A DNA stretch of 64,000 nucleotides from Methanosarcina barkeri MS (lineage in GTDB: Archaea > Halobacteriota > Methanosarcinia > Methanosarcinales > Methanosarcinaceae), in contig NZ_CP009528.1 of NCBI RefSeq assembly GCF_000970025.1, positions 1,413,168-1,477,167 on the forward strand. Direction: 5' to 3'. Made by a program: the position numbers and the translations under genes. Below, piece after piece: positions 1-9,716 of the stretch. A model generated the notes under the pieces. It was given only the letters and a program-made list of their open reading frames with translations. It made no database searches and had not been told where the DNA came from. Positions within the stretch are counted from its first letter, which is position 1, and each line of letters opens with the position of its first letter.

Positions 1-1
1 A

Positions 2-3000
2 CCAGAAGTTGCCGATCTCGACAATGATGGAGATTACGACTTACTTATAGGTGCAAGTAACGGTATTTCATATGCCTACGAGAACACTGCAGTTTCAGTT
101 GTAGCAAAGCCTGACCTCATCCTCACTGCGTTCACTCCAGAATCCAGCATTGCTGTGAATGCCCTCTGCACCATAGTTGCCACCGTTAACAATACCGGTA
201 CAGAGAATGTAGATACCTTTAACGCGACCCTTTCTGTAAATGGCACTGTCGTAGATACGCAGTCTGTATCAGGCATCGCATCAGGCAGCAGCGCTTTAGT
301 TAACTTCTCGTGGACACCGGAAGCAGCGGGTGACTATAACCTCACTGTAACTGCAGATCCAGAAAATAGGATCGCTGAATCGGACGAAACGAACAATGCG
401 TTTACAGTACTTGTCACAGCTTCTTCAGCGTCGACAACCCTGGTTGCGAACTTCTCTGCTGACGTAACGAAAGGTACGATTCCTCTCAGTGTAAATTTCA
501 CTGACCAGTCAACAGGTTCCCCAACATCCTGGTTCTGGGACTTTGGAGACGGTACCAACGCTACTGAGCAGAACGTTTCACACAAATATACATCAGCTGG
601 TAACTATACTGTGAATCTTACAGTTGCAGATGCAGAAGGAAGAGATTCCAAGGTAAAGACTAACTATATTACTGTTTCTGAGTCCTCAATACCTGTAGAA
701 CCAGCACCAATTGCCGCTTTTACTGCTGATGTAACAAGCGGTACTGCTTCTCTCACTGTCAACTTTACGGATCAGTCCACAGGTTCTCCAACTTCCTGGT
801 TATGGGACTTTGGGGACAATTCGACTGCTACCGAGCAGAACGTTTCACACACGTACACATCAGCCGGTAACTATACCGTTAACCTTACGGTTTCCAACGC
901 TGATGGAAGCGATTCTGAAGTAAAAACTGAGTACATTGTGGTAAGTGAATCACTTCCTGGAGCACCGGTTGCAGATTTTGCAGCAACACCTACTTCTGGC
1001 GATGCACCACTTACTGTTAACTTCACTGATGCTTCAACTGGCAATATTTCATCCTATGCATGGGACTTTGATAATGATGGAACTGTTGACAGTACTGAGC
1101 AGAATCCAGTCTATACGTATTCAACAATAGGTAACTATACTGTTAACCTTACTGTTGCCAATGTAGACGGTAACGATTCTGAAGTAAAAACTGATTACAT
1201 TGTAGTAAGTGAATCACTGCCTGGAGCACCGGTTGCAAACTTCACAGCCAATCGGACCAGTGGAACAGCTCCGCTTGACGTTCAGTTTACAGATGCATCA
1301 ACTGGAAATATCTCATCCTATGCATGGGACTTTGATAACGATGGCAATGTAGACAGTACTGAGCAGAACCCGATTCACACTTACACCGCAGCTTGGAACT
1401 ACACCGTCAATCTTACGGTCACAAATGAAGCCGGAAGCAACAGTACAGTAAAGACGGATTATATCACTGTAAGTTCAGCGAAAACTAACGATCTCACAAT
1501 CTCCGGAATCATAAACACTGTACCAAGCTCTGCAGTCTTTGCCAAGGAGGCAAACACTGTAAAGATAACCGATGTCAAGAACACCGGAACTGACACCCTT
1601 ACTAACATTTCGCTGGCTCTATATGCAAGCGACGTGTCCGATGGAACAGTTCCGGTAAACACGACAACAATTTCATCCCTTGCAGGCGGAGCTAAAACTA
1701 CTGTCTCTTTAATTGATCCCACAATCCGCAGCCTGGAAGGCGGCACCGTAACCTATACTGCAGTTGTCGACCCTGACAACCTTATTCCTGAAAATAACGA
1801 GGCAAACAACAATGCCAGTGTGGATAAGCCTGTCAAATACAATGGGTATAAAGGCAAACGCTATTGGGAAGGTGGAAGTGATATCACAACAAAAGAGACC
1901 TATGATCTCCAGGGTAACCTTCTGTACTCCACTCAACCTTCTTCTGCTTATAAGGGTGTAAAATGGACTGGCAGGACGGAAACCTGGACAGCAAGCGATC
2001 TTTTGATTCCGAGCGGTTCCACTGTGGAAAAAGCCTTGCTCTATGTGCCCTATAACTGGGATACCAACCCTGGCGGAGTGCCAAAATGGACTGCAACCTT
2101 CAACGGAAACACGCTTGCAAACGGTACCCTCTACACTGATAAGAGTAATTTCGGCAGTTATGCAAATTATACATATGGTCTCTACGTTTTCGATGTAACA
2201 GATCAGTTCGATACCGCTGGAAACAGTCTTATCATGGCACCTGACTCTGAAAACAGCAATGCTCTGTATCCAAGCACTCTAGTCGTGGTCTACCGCAATT
2301 CTAACGAAACTAGAAAACAGATCTTCATCAATGACGAATGCGACGAACTAGCTTATTCTCCTACTAGTTACGGAACTACGCTTGAAGAAGCGACAGCATA
2401 TGCTCCTTTCACAGACATGTCCGTTGAAACCGAGAAGGTCAGGAACGCTACGCTGTACAGTTTCGTAGGAAGTGCCGGTCCCAATGAAGGAAATCTGCTT
2501 TTCAATGGCAATACCGTTGCAAGCAATGCATGGCAGGGAGATTCAAGCTCCAGCAATGCACAAGTTTTTGACGTGAAAAATTACATTAATGAAACAGGAA
2601 ACGAGGCCGGAATCCAGGGCACAACAAGTGGAGGCATGGATGCACTCCAGCAGATCCTTGTTGTTGAATATCAGGAAGAACAAAAATCTGCACCAGTAGC
2701 TAACTTTACTACAAATGTAACAACCGGTAAAGCACCTCTTGACGTTCAGTTCATAGATGCATCAACTGGCAATATCTCGTCCTATGCATGGGACTTTGAT
2801 AACGATGGAACTGTTGACAGTACTGAGCAGAATCCGGTCCACATTTACACCGCAGCCGGTAATTACACCGTCAATCTTACGGTTTCCAATGCGGACGGTA
2901 GTGATTCTGAAGTAAAGACCGAGTACATTATCGTAAGTGAACCTCTTTCTGGCTCTCCGGTTGCAAACTTTACTGCAAATATGACAAGCGGTAAAGCACC

Positions 3001-4501
3001 ACTAACCGTCGAATTCACAGATATCTCGACTGGCTCACCGACGAGCTGGCAGTGGGATTTCAATAACGATGGAACTGTTGACAGCACCGAGCAGAACCCG
3101 ATCTACACTTATGCTGCAGCCGGTACCTACACTGTCAATCTCACCGTAACCGGACCGGATGGAAATGATTCTGAAGTAAAAACTGATTACATTATCGTAA
3201 GTGAACCTCTATCTGGCTCTCCGGTTGCAAACTTCACAGCCAATAGAACCAGTGGAAAGGCTCCGCTTGACGTCCAGTTTACAGATGCTTCAATTGGCAA
3301 CATCTCATCATATTCATGGGACTTTGATAATGATGGAAATGTAGACAGCACTGAACAGAACCCGATCTACACTTATACTGCAGCCGGTACCTACACTGTC
3401 AATCTCACTGTTTCCAACGCGGATGGAAATGATTCTGAGGTAAAAACTGGGTATATTAAGGTCTCCAGTCCGTCTTCAGCAAAACCAGTTGCAAACTTTT
3501 CTGCGAATCCAACATCAGGAAAAACACCATTAAATGTTAAATTTACTGATACAAGCACAGGCTCCCCAACTTCCTGGTTCTGGAACTTTGGAGACGGATC
3601 AAAGTCATACCGCCAGGACCCGATTCATAAGTATTCAAAAGCAGGAATATATACTGTTAACTTGACAGTAAAGAATGCTAAAGGCAGGAACACGGTAACA
3701 AAAACAAATTATATTAAAGTGATAACAAAACCGGTTGCAAACTTCACCAGTAGTGTTACATCAGGAAAAACACCATTAAATGTTAAATTTACTGATACAA
3801 GCACAGGAATACCTGCTAAATGGATATGGGACTTTGGAGACGGATCAAAGTCATTCCACCAGAATCCGATTCATAAGTATTCAAAGGCAGGAATATATAC
3901 GGTTAACTTGACTGTAAAGAATGCTAAAGGCAGGAACACGGTAACAAAAACAGAATATATAAAAGTGATAACAAAACCGGTTGCTAACTTCACCAGCAGT
4001 GTTACATCAGGAAAAGCGCCATTAAAAGTTACTTTTACTGACACAAGTACAGGAATCCCCGATAAATGGATATGGGACTTTGGAGACGGATCAAAGTCAT
4101 CCCACCAGAATCTGACTCATAAGTATTCAAAGGCAGGAACATATACTGTTAATTTGACAGTAAAGAATGCTAAAGGCAGGAACACGGTAACAAAAACAGA
4201 CTATATAAAAGTTGTAACAAAACCAGTTGCTGACTTCTCTGCAACTCCAACCTTTGGAAAAACACCATTAACGGTAGAATTTACTGACAACAGTACAGGA
4301 GTTCCTACGGCATGGAAATGGAGTTTTGGAGACGGAACAACTTCCAGAGAAAAGAACCCAGAACATCAGTATTTGCAGGGAGGAAGCTATAAGGTTACAC
4401 TTACAGTGGTCAACGTTGCAGGTAGCAGTACTGTAACGAAGAAAAACTACATAAAAGTGACAACAAATACAAGACCTGGTATATATTCTGAAAACAAATA
4501 A
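2..4501 (+). CDS. Giant PKD/CARDB/DUF3344 surface protein, 5' end outside window
   Basis: The frame is open to the left window edge, so the 5' end is missing; the GTG at 155 is only an internal codon. The first visible residues (DLDNDGDYDLLIG) match an FG-GAP/VCBS calcium-binding repeat. Then come a CARDB-like domain (about residues 40-135 of the visible part), four PKD domains, a second CARDB-like domain, a DUF3344-like region of about 280 residues, and seven more PKD domains. I count 11 PKD domains by their WDFGDG or WDFDNDG cores and YTVNLTV strands. Many N-x-S/T sequons suggest an N-glycosylated cell-envelope protein. No C-terminal membrane anchor or sorting signal is visible before the stop. 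PKD repeats in methanogens usually serve adhesion or sheath functions; the specific role here is unknown. Confidence 0.9.
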   Translation, partial: PEVADLDNDGDYDLLIGASNGISYAYENTAVSVVAKPDLILTAFTPESSIAVNALCTIVATVNNTGTENVDTFNATLSVNGTVVDTQSVSGIASGSSALVNFSWTPEAAGDYNLTVTADPENRIAESDETNNAFTVLVTASSASTTLVANFSADVTKGTIPLSVNFTDQSTGSPTSWFWDFGDGTNATEQNVSHKYTSAGNYTVNLTVADAEGRDSKVKTNYITVSESSIPVEPAPIAAFTADVTSGTASLTVNFTDQSTGSPTSWLWDFGDNSTATEQNVSHTYTSAGNYTVNLTVSNADGSDSEVKTEYIVVSESLPGAPVADFAATPTSGDAPLTVNFTDASTGNISSYAWDFDNDGTVDSTEQNPVYTYSTIGNYTVNLTVANVDGNDSEVKTDYIVVSESLPGAPVANFTANRTSGTAPLDVQFTDASTGNISSYAWDFDNDGNVDSTEQNPIHTYTAAWNYTVNLTVTNEAGSNSTVKTDYITVSSAKTNDLTISGIINTVPSSAVFAKEANTVKITDVKNTGTDTLTNISLALYASDVSDGTVPVNTTTISSLAGGAKTTVSLIDPTIRSLEGGTVTYTAVVDPDNLIPENNEANNNASVDKPVKYNGYKGKRYWEGGSDITTKETYDLQGNLLYSTQPSSAYKGVKWTGRTETWTASDLLIPSGSTVEKALLYVPYNWDTNPGGVPKWTATFNGNTLANGTLYTDKSNFGSYANYTYGLYVFDVTDQFDTAGNSLIMAPDSENSNALYPSTLVVVYRNSNETRKQIFINDECDELAYSPTSYGTTLEEATAYAPFTDMSVETEKVRNATLYSFVGSAGPNEGNLLFNGNTVASNAWQGDSSSSNAQVFDVKNYINETGNEAGIQGTTSGGMDALQQILVVEYQEEQKSAPVANFTTNVTTGKAPLDVQFIDASTGNISSYAWDFDNDGTVDSTEQNPVHIYTAAGNYTVNLTVSNADGSDSEVKTEYIIVSEPLSGSPVANFTANMTSGKAPLTVEFTDISTGSPTSWQWDFNNDGTVDSTEQNPIYTYAAAGTYTVNLTVTGPDGNDSEVKTDYIIVSEPLSGSPVANFTANRTSGKAPLDVQFTDASIGNISSYSWDFDNDGNVDSTEQNPIYTYTAAGTYTVNLTVSNADGNDSEVKTGYIKVSSPSSAKPVANFSANPTSGKTPLNVKFTDTSTGSPTSWFWNFGDGSKSYRQDPIHKYSKAGIYTVNLTVKNAKGRNTVTKTNYIKVITKPVANFTSSVTSGKTPLNVKFTDTSTGIPAKWIWDFGDGSKSFHQNPIHKYSKAGIYTVNLTVKNAKGRNTVTKTEYIKVITKPVANFTSSVTSGKAPLKVTFTDTSTGIPDKWIWDFGDGSKSSHQNLTHKYSKAGTYTVNLTVKNAKGRNTVTKTDYIKVVTKPVADFSATPTFGKTPLTVEFTDNSTGVPTAWKWSFGDGTTSREKNPEHQYLQGGSYKVTLTVVNVAGSSTVTKKNYIKVTTNTRPGIYSENK

Positions 4502-4527
4502 ACCTTAATTGGAAAATAGAAAAAAAT

Positions 4528-4584
4528 CGAGGCTAAAGGGTAGAAGTCATTGAGAAAAACTGGCAAAACAACCCTTTAGCCTCG
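4528..4584 (+). terminator. Inverted repeat after the PKD gene
   Basis: A perfect 13-bp inverted repeat (CGAGGCTAAAGGG at 4528-4540 and its complement at 4572-4584) with a 31-nt loop lies 27 bp after the stop codon. There is no strong T-run, so it may be a 3'-end stem or a processing site rather than a classic terminator. Confidence 0.45.
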
Positions 4585-4722
4585 TTGACCAGAGTTGAAA
4601 GCCAACCTTGGTTTGAAATTTTTTATAACTTACTACACAACTTTTGGCTTTGTAGAATTCTTACATTGTGGAGTTTCATAAAATAATTTAAATTAAGTGT
4701 TCCTTCTACTTTTTAAGACACT

Positions 4723-4872
4723 GGGTATATTAACGTCAGTAGTCTGTCCCAAGCAAAGCCAGTAGCTGCTTTTTCAGTATCTTTTACTTCAGAAATTGTG
4801 CCATTAACAGTTGCTTTTACTGGTAAAAGTTGGAATTTACTGATAAAATTTGAATTTACTGATAAAATTTGA
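4723..4872 (+). pseudogene. Relic of a PKD domain
   Basis: Translation in the frame starting at 4723 reads GYINVSS, then KPVAAFS, VPLTVAFTGKS and finally EFTDKI before a stop. This matches, in order, the linker and first half of a PKD domain in the upstream protein (GYIKVSS...AKPVANFS...PLNVKFTDTS). There is no start codon or second domain half. It is a leftover of a duplicated or truncated PKD gene whose 3' side has turned into the 19-bp tandem array that follows. Confidence 0.7.
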
Positions 4873-5022
4873 ATTTACTGATAAAATTTGAATTTACTGA
4901 TAAAATTTGAATTTACTGATAAAATTTGAATTTACTGATAAAATTTGAATTTACTGATAAAATTTGAATTTACTGATAAAATTTGAATTTACTGATATAA
5001 TTAGAATTTACGGACAAAATAG
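4833..5022. repeat. 19-bp minisatellite, about 10 units
   Basis: Eight essentially identical units of GAATTTACTGATAAAATTT start every 19 bp from 4833 to 4966, followed by two diverged units at 4985 and 5004. The unit resembles the codons for the FTDK strand of a PKD domain, and the array begins inside a PKD relic. Confidence 0.95.
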
Positions 5023-5080
5023 GAAACCTGTAAAAAAGAGTCTTAAGATTACGATTTGCAACACCTCATGGACACAACTA

Positions 5081-5124
5081 AAGATTGGAGGAAAGGAAAA
5101 CTCCTCCTCTCAAAATCCAATCTT
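5081..5124 (-). terminator. Hairpin downstream of the corrinoid-fold gene
   Basis: Outer arms AAGATTGGA (5081-5089) and TCCAATCTT (5116-5124) enclose a second stem (GGAGGA/TCCTCC). It sits 26 bp past the stop of the minus-strand gene ending at 5150 and probably marks the 3' end of that transcript. Confidence 0.5.
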
Positions 5125-5149
5125 CTTCAAATATTTAGTAGTCACAAAT

Positions 5150-5698
5150 TTATACGTTAAGGTTTTTAGTGGCACTTTTATTGGCTGAACAGGTTTTTGG
5201 AACATTTTTGTTACTTTTCAGTAGAGCCGATTTTGCTTTTGACACCGCGTCTTCCGATCCTGCAGTATAAATATCAGCTCCGATCTGGTCAGACCAGGCC
5301 TGAGTCACCAGCGACCCACCCACACCAGTTATGACCTTATCTCGGATCCCTGCAGCTTTGAGCTGCTCCTCAATCTGGATCTGGTGGATCATTGTAGTAC
5401 TCATAGAGGCGAAACTGAACACAAAATCGGCTTTCTTTTCTTTCGCATTTGCAGCAAAACTTTCAGCCGATACGCCGTTTCCAAGATCAATTACTTCAAA
5501 ACCTTCATCTTCAAGCGCAGTCGCAACACTATCCTTCCCAAAAGTGTGTGAATCCCCTTCAACAGTGCCGATTATGACAGTTCCAGAACTCTCATTCCCT
5601 TGTTTGCAAGAAGCTTCGGCCGAAACCGGAAAGACAAATTGAGCAACAACTATTACCAGGATTAACAGGACCAATAAATTGAAATTTTTCCCGTACAT
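5150..5698 (-). CDS. Exported protein with a corrinoid (B12)-binding fold
   Basis: This 182-residue protein has an N-terminal signal sequence (hydrophobic 7-25, cleavage likely near residue 27-30). The rest resembles the C-terminal Rossmann-like corrinoid-binding domain of methyltransferase corrinoid proteins such as MtaC/MtbC. The cobalt-ligand motif D-x-H-x-x-G is present as D49-S-H51-T-F-G54, followed by GFEVIDLG, an STTM segment near 100-103 and a G-rich loop (GVGG, 126-129). The usual N-terminal four-helix cap domain is absent; the signal peptide replaces it. Such corrinoid proteins normally act in the cytoplasm, so export is odd. A strong ribosome-binding site (GAGAGGAGAT) precedes the ATG. 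It lies 54 bp downstream of the NosD-like gene on the same strand and may share its transcript. It may bind or scavenge corrinoids outside the cell; this is inference. Confidence 0.8.
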   Translation of the reverse strand: MYGKNFNLLVLLILVIVVAQFVFPVSAEASCKQGNESSGTVIIGTVEGDSHTFGKDSVATALEDEGFEVIDLGNGVSAESFAANAKEKKADFVFSFASMSTTMIHQIQIEEQLKAAGIRDKVITGVGGSLVTQAWSDQIGADIYTAGSEDAVSKAKSALLKSNKNVPKTCSANKSATKNLNV

Positions 5699-5752
5699 AT
5701 TTTTATCTCCTCTCTTTATACAGGCTTTTTTCTCCTCTTTCTTTATCCAGAT

Positions 5753-7669
5753 TTACCTGCTTTTCTCGCACTTTTTTCCATCCTTATTTTCGGTTTTTTC
5801 TACAGGCTTCTCGAATACAAGGGGGAGATAGTCATAGTTCGTTTCCGTTACATTGTAAGGAAGGTCTGCAATCAGAGCTCCATCTTCATCCAAAGCTGTT
5901 TCTGAAAAACCATTTCCTTCAGGAGAAGCCCAGAAATTCCCGCCCAGGTAAGGTCCTCCGACGATATTTTCACCTTCAGTTTTTGAAATGTTCCAGGTAT
6001 TTGTCCCGTAGTCTTCGGCATTTTTACTGTTATTCAAATAGTTGTTGTAGATAATGTTGTAGCTCGAGGTTGTACCATCAGTCCAATTCAAGTTTAGAGA
6101 TATTCCCACATCATTATCTGAAATTTTATTCCTTGAAATAGTGTTATTGCCGCAGCCTTCCGTAAATAATCCATAGGAGCTGGCCGTAATATTGTTGTTG
6201 TTCAAAGTATTTTTCTCACTGACCCCGTACAGATAGATTCCTTCATAGGCCCCGGAAAGAGTATTTCCTTCAAGAGTATTGTTGCAGCTTGTATCCCCAA
6301 GGTCTATGCAGCACCAGCTACTCGAAGTAACTGTGTTTTCTTTGAGGATATTGTCTCTGCTGATATCACAGAGCCAGATGCCTGCCATATTGTTCGAAGC
6401 ATTGTTCTCCTTTACAAGGCAGTTCCTGCAGTTGCTTAAGATGAAGGCATCACCTTCATTCAAATTAGCATCATTACCCCTGAGAGTTACTACCGAACAG
6501 TTTCCAAGGTAAACTCCGTGTTCATTGTTTGAAATATTGTTTCCTTCAAGCAGTGAGTTTTGAGTATTGTACAGGTAAACTCCAAAACTGTTGTTTTTAA
6601 GAACCAGGTCTTTGAGAGTTATATTTTTACAGTTAATGCAGTAGACAACTCCTACATTTGAATCAGAGTCAAGAGTCTTATTCGAAACTCCTAAGAGATA
6701 GTATATCGATTTTCCATCTACGGTGTTGCTGGTATCTATTGTGTTATTCATCTCACCAGTGTAGTGATATGTATAGGCTCCGAAATTCCTGTTGTTGCAA
6801 GACATTGTGTTGTTTTTAAGTACGTTGGAGCTTGAGTCGAGATAAATCCCCCATATATTTGAGTTTGCAATATTTCCTTCCAGAGTGCTTCCATTCGAAT
6901 TTCCCAAGTATATGCCATACATCTCATTTGAGTTTGCGGTGTTGTTTCCGAGCAGGCTTTCTCCAGAACCGGTAAGGTAGATCCCGTAAAAGTTGTTTGA
7001 GGTTTCCGAGCCAATAACACGGCAGCCTGAAGAGTTTTCCATGTAAATGCCAATTGCGTCCTTAAATGCACAATTATTTTGAAAAGTATTGTTTTCGGAT
7101 GCATTCAAATAGAAACCGTAATGACGGTTAGAATCCGCTTTGTTGTTTTTTAGTAAGTTTTGTCTCGAACTTTCAAGCCAGATTCCATTGTCACTGCTAG
7201 ATAAGCAGTTATTTTCCAGAGAGTTCTTATGCGAACTTTTTAACATGATACTTCTCCAGTTTCCTGAAAAATAGTTGTTGCTGATGTTGCTTTCCGAAAC
7301 CCTGTCAAGATAAATCCCATATGCTGAATCTGCTCCTTTCAAAGTAAATCCACTGATATTTACGGAATTAGAAGTCACATGGAGTACAGGGAGCTCGGGG
7401 TCCAGAGCAGTGATGACGGTTTTATCAGGGCATGGATTCCTGGCAATTATATCAAGAGATTTATTTACAAGTACATTTTCACTATAACTCCCTTCCCTAA
7501 CGAGGATAACATCCCCTTCAACAGCGGCATTTATGGCTTCCTGAAGGCTTCCGTATTTTCCCGCACCTCCTCCTTCCTTCACGCAGAGAGTAGCTGCGGA
7601 CGCAGAGCTTGATATAAGGATTAACAGTACAAAAACGGCAGTTAATACGAGTATTGTTTTCCCTTTCAA
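5753..7669 (-). CDS. Exported NosD-like right-handed beta-helix protein
   Basis: This 638-residue protein has a signal peptide (about 1-26) and then about 20 short repeats with N-x-(I/S)-x-x-N patterns typical of the parallel beta-helix (CASH/NosD) fold. It is rich in N-glycosylation sequons. The last ~20 residues are charged and no membrane anchor is seen. The start codon is TTG at 7669; the preceding sequence offers only a weak ribosome-binding site. NosD-like proteins in Methanosarcina are numerous surface proteins, and the family name does not imply copper handling here. The gene lies directly upstream of the exported corrinoid-fold gene. Confidence 0.85.
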   Translation of the reverse strand: MKGKTILVLTAVFVLLILISSSASAATLCVKEGGGAGKYGSLQEAINAAVEGDVILVREGSYSENVLVNKSLDIIARNPCPDKTVITALDPELPVLHVTSNSVNISGFTLKGADSAYGIYLDRVSESNISNNYFSGNWRSIMLKSSHKNSLENNCLSSSDNGIWLESSRQNLLKNNKADSNRHYGFYLNASENNTFQNNCAFKDAIGIYMENSSGCRVIGSETSNNFYGIYLTGSGESLLGNNTANSNEMYGIYLGNSNGSTLEGNIANSNIWGIYLDSSSNVLKNNTMSCNNRNFGAYTYHYTGEMNNTIDTSNTVDGKSIYYLLGVSNKTLDSDSNVGVVYCINCKNITLKDLVLKNNSFGVYLYNTQNSLLEGNNISNNEHGVYLGNCSVVTLRGNDANLNEGDAFILSNCRNCLVKENNASNNMAGIWLCDISRDNILKENTVTSSSWCCIDLGDTSCNNTLEGNTLSGAYEGIYLYGVSEKNTLNNNNITASSYGLFTEGCGNNTISRNKISDNDVGISLNLNWTDGTTSSYNIIYNNYLNNSKNAEDYGTNTWNISKTEGENIVGGPYLGGNFWASPEGNGFSETALDEDGALIADLPYNVTETNYDYLPLVFEKPVEKTENKDGKKCEKSR

Positions 7670-7989
7670 TAGATATCATCTACCTATAGATGGATTCAGG
7701 TTAGTTTCCGCTCTTGATTTCTAAAAAGATCCAGGAGAGGCTTTCTACCCGGCACTTTATATGGTTTGAACAAACTCTGAAGATCAAGAAGTAAAAGTCT
7801 ATTTACCGAGCAATTCATCACAATCTGCACCCAGCTAATCCTAAAAAATGATATTTAATGGGACCACTAGCGGATTTAAAAAGGAATTTAAACACTATTA
7901 TTTAGATCTGATTATTTGGGTAACAAACGTTATCCTTTCCTGTAAGTTCCCTCTATTGACAAAGTTGCGCTGACGCATCCCGCAGCAAG
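7670..7989. other. Intergenic region, no gene seen
   Basis: About 320 bp between two minus-strand genes, with no convincing coding frame. It should contain the promoter of the beta-helix gene (right of 7669), but I could not single out a TATA box. Confidence 0.5.
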
Positions 7990-8601
7990 TTACGGGTTAT
8001 CTGGCTGAAATAAAGTAAGTAACTTTTCATCATAAATTTGATAGTCTTCAACTTTTACAACGCTCTTATTAAAAGAAGTAAATAACCCACGGACACGCCC
8101 TTCTGTTACAAGGTATATCAATAGATCTTCCGCATTCTCAAGTCCGCCTCCTTCAGTGCTAATGTTGTTGTAGTAGTTGCAGATAGGGTCATCAACAGAA
8201 CCGTTAGAATCATAAGCAAAATAAGAAGGTGTGTCTGAAGATTGAATTGCCATAAGTGAGGTTCCATTATCAGAAGCTGCTTTGAAATTTTCATCCATTG
8301 AAGCATATACAGATTTGTCAAGCATTTGGCAGAAGATTACATCCTGTGTCTCTAGGAATCCACTCTTTCCTGCTGCAAGCAGCTCGTCACTTGCACAATA
8401 TGTGGTGAAATTATATGCAGGGATATATGTGTATTCTATGAATTCATTGTACAAATTTTTCTGGCTGGCTAACTCTAGGGCATCACTTGGAGAAAATGCA
8501 ATATAAGTTACGTTTATCTTATTTTCTTCTGCCAGTACACCTGGTGAAAATACCAGGAAAAGCAATGCGATTAAGAACAAGAAGTAAGTCTTTTTATGCA
8601 T
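7990..8601 (-). CDS. Exported CobN-N-terminus-like protein, probably truncated
   Basis: I chose the ATG at 8601, which has a TGAGGAT ribosome-binding site, rather than the frame's first codon at 8643. This gives 203 residues with a clear signal peptide ending near VLA-EE. The body resembles the N-terminal part of CobN/magnesium-chelatase H subunits: YIAFSPSDALELASQ at the start, a GGGLENAEDLLIYL segment, and a QPDNP end that aligns with the IYHPD region where CobN continues for about 1000 more residues. Here translation stops at that point. Either it is a broken gene whose front part survives, or a free-standing exported domain. The nearby cobalt transporter genes fit a cobalt or corrinoid link. 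Family assignment rests on motif recognition only. Confidence 0.55.
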   Translation of the reverse strand: MHKKTYFLFLIALLFLVFSPGVLAEENKINVTYIAFSPSDALELASQKNLYNEFIEYTYIPAYNFTTYCASDELLAAGKSGFLETQDVIFCQMLDKSVYASMDENFKAASDNGTSLMAIQSSDTPSYFAYDSNGSVDDPICNYYNNISTEGGGLENAEDLLIYLVTEGRVRGLFTSFNKSVVKVEDYQIYDEKLLTLFQPDNP

Positions 8602-8740
8602 GTTATCCTCATCTAATATGTGCCACAAATCTTTGAGATTCACATATGAAAAATTATAGTTATTTCTCTTGTTTTCATCAGTCGATACGTTCCTGTGTTA
8701 GTATTAAAAGTAACACTGTAAATAATTCCAATAACATTTT

Positions 8741-8794
8741 TTGTGTCGTACGCATCCTATTCCCAGATTGTGTCGTACGTATCCTATTCCCAGA
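8741..8794. repeat. 27-bp tandem duplication
   Basis: Two adjacent units, 8741-8767 and 8768-8794, differ at one position (CGTACGC versus CGTACGT). Each contains the palindrome CGTACG, so a pair of regulator sites is possible, but simple slippage duplication is equally likely. Confidence 0.85.
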
Positions 8795-9671
8795 TAATGT
8801 ATCATAGATCATTGAGAACCCGGAAAGTAAAATAACCAGATGGCATGACCCATCAATTTCTTTTCCGTAAAATGTTAGATACCTTCTGAACTTACAGGAT
8901 AACAGCCGTTAAGTTTTAATAATGAAAATTGAAAGGTTTAGGTTCAAACTTGTCATTCAAACTCAGAACTTCCTAAAACTAATGAGCAGCCGATTCTGTA
9001 TCATAAACTTCAATATTCGGAGCATTGGTAGAAAAATATATAAAAAACGGTTTTTGGCTCACAATTATTACCTATTTAGGTAAAATAAGTATAGATCTAA
9101 CACATTTAACCAAAAATAGTTATAATTATGTTTAAAATTAAAGAAAAAATCGGTAATAAATTTGAGTTATAAAAATCGTACTTCAAACCGAAAATATGGA
9201 CAAATAAAGCACGTATTTGCCTTGGAACTTGTTTTCGAATCCAAATTAAAAGGTTCTTATTTTGGAATCTCTGTAAGTTCCACTAAAGCAATTTAGATTA
9301 AATAAAATGTGTTCAAACAATAAAAATAGCAGTTGAAATAATAGCATTTGAATTGAAAAATCAATAGTCTCAAACTTTTTACCGTTTCAAATATAAATTT
9401 ATACTATTTGACGTACTTGATTTTGTACTTCATGTGCATTTCCTGTACTCGGTAGAGCTAGATTGCATAAATCTAAAGAAGCAGAAATACTTTTCGAATC
9501 TATCTATTATCTATATTCAAGTTAGCTTGTTTTATTTTATATTTATGGTATTTTGAAAACATTCTTACCTTTAAATTAATTTTTTGAGCTCCTACGCCCT
9601 TGTTTTTATTCACCGCAACCTTTATGTACAAATTAACGCAATTTAACTTGTTTTACTCTCAATAATATTTA

Positions 9672-9682
9672 CTTTATATAAA
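9672..9682 (+). promoter_or_regulatory. Probable TATA box of cbiM
   Basis: CTTTATATAAA lies about 35-45 bp upstream of the cbiM ATG, a normal distance for an archaeal TATA box with a short leader. A GGTGAT ribosome-binding site precedes the ATG. Confidence 0.55.
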
Positions 9683-9716
9683 CTTTACTTTATTCCCTTA
9701 TTATCATGGTGATTCG

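Larger units (their letters stand above)
8602..9716. other. Long AT-rich intergenic region before cbiM
   Basis: More than 1.1 kb without a credible gene. It holds a 27-bp direct duplication (8741-8794) and, at its right end, the cbiM promoter. I saw no recognisable cobalamin riboswitch, which archaea are not generally known to use. Confidence 0.5.

Noticed and set aside
8602-9716. Possible cobalamin riboswitch upstream of cbiM
   Set aside because: I found no B12-box-like sequence or characteristic multi-helix layout, and cobalamin riboswitches are not expected in archaea.
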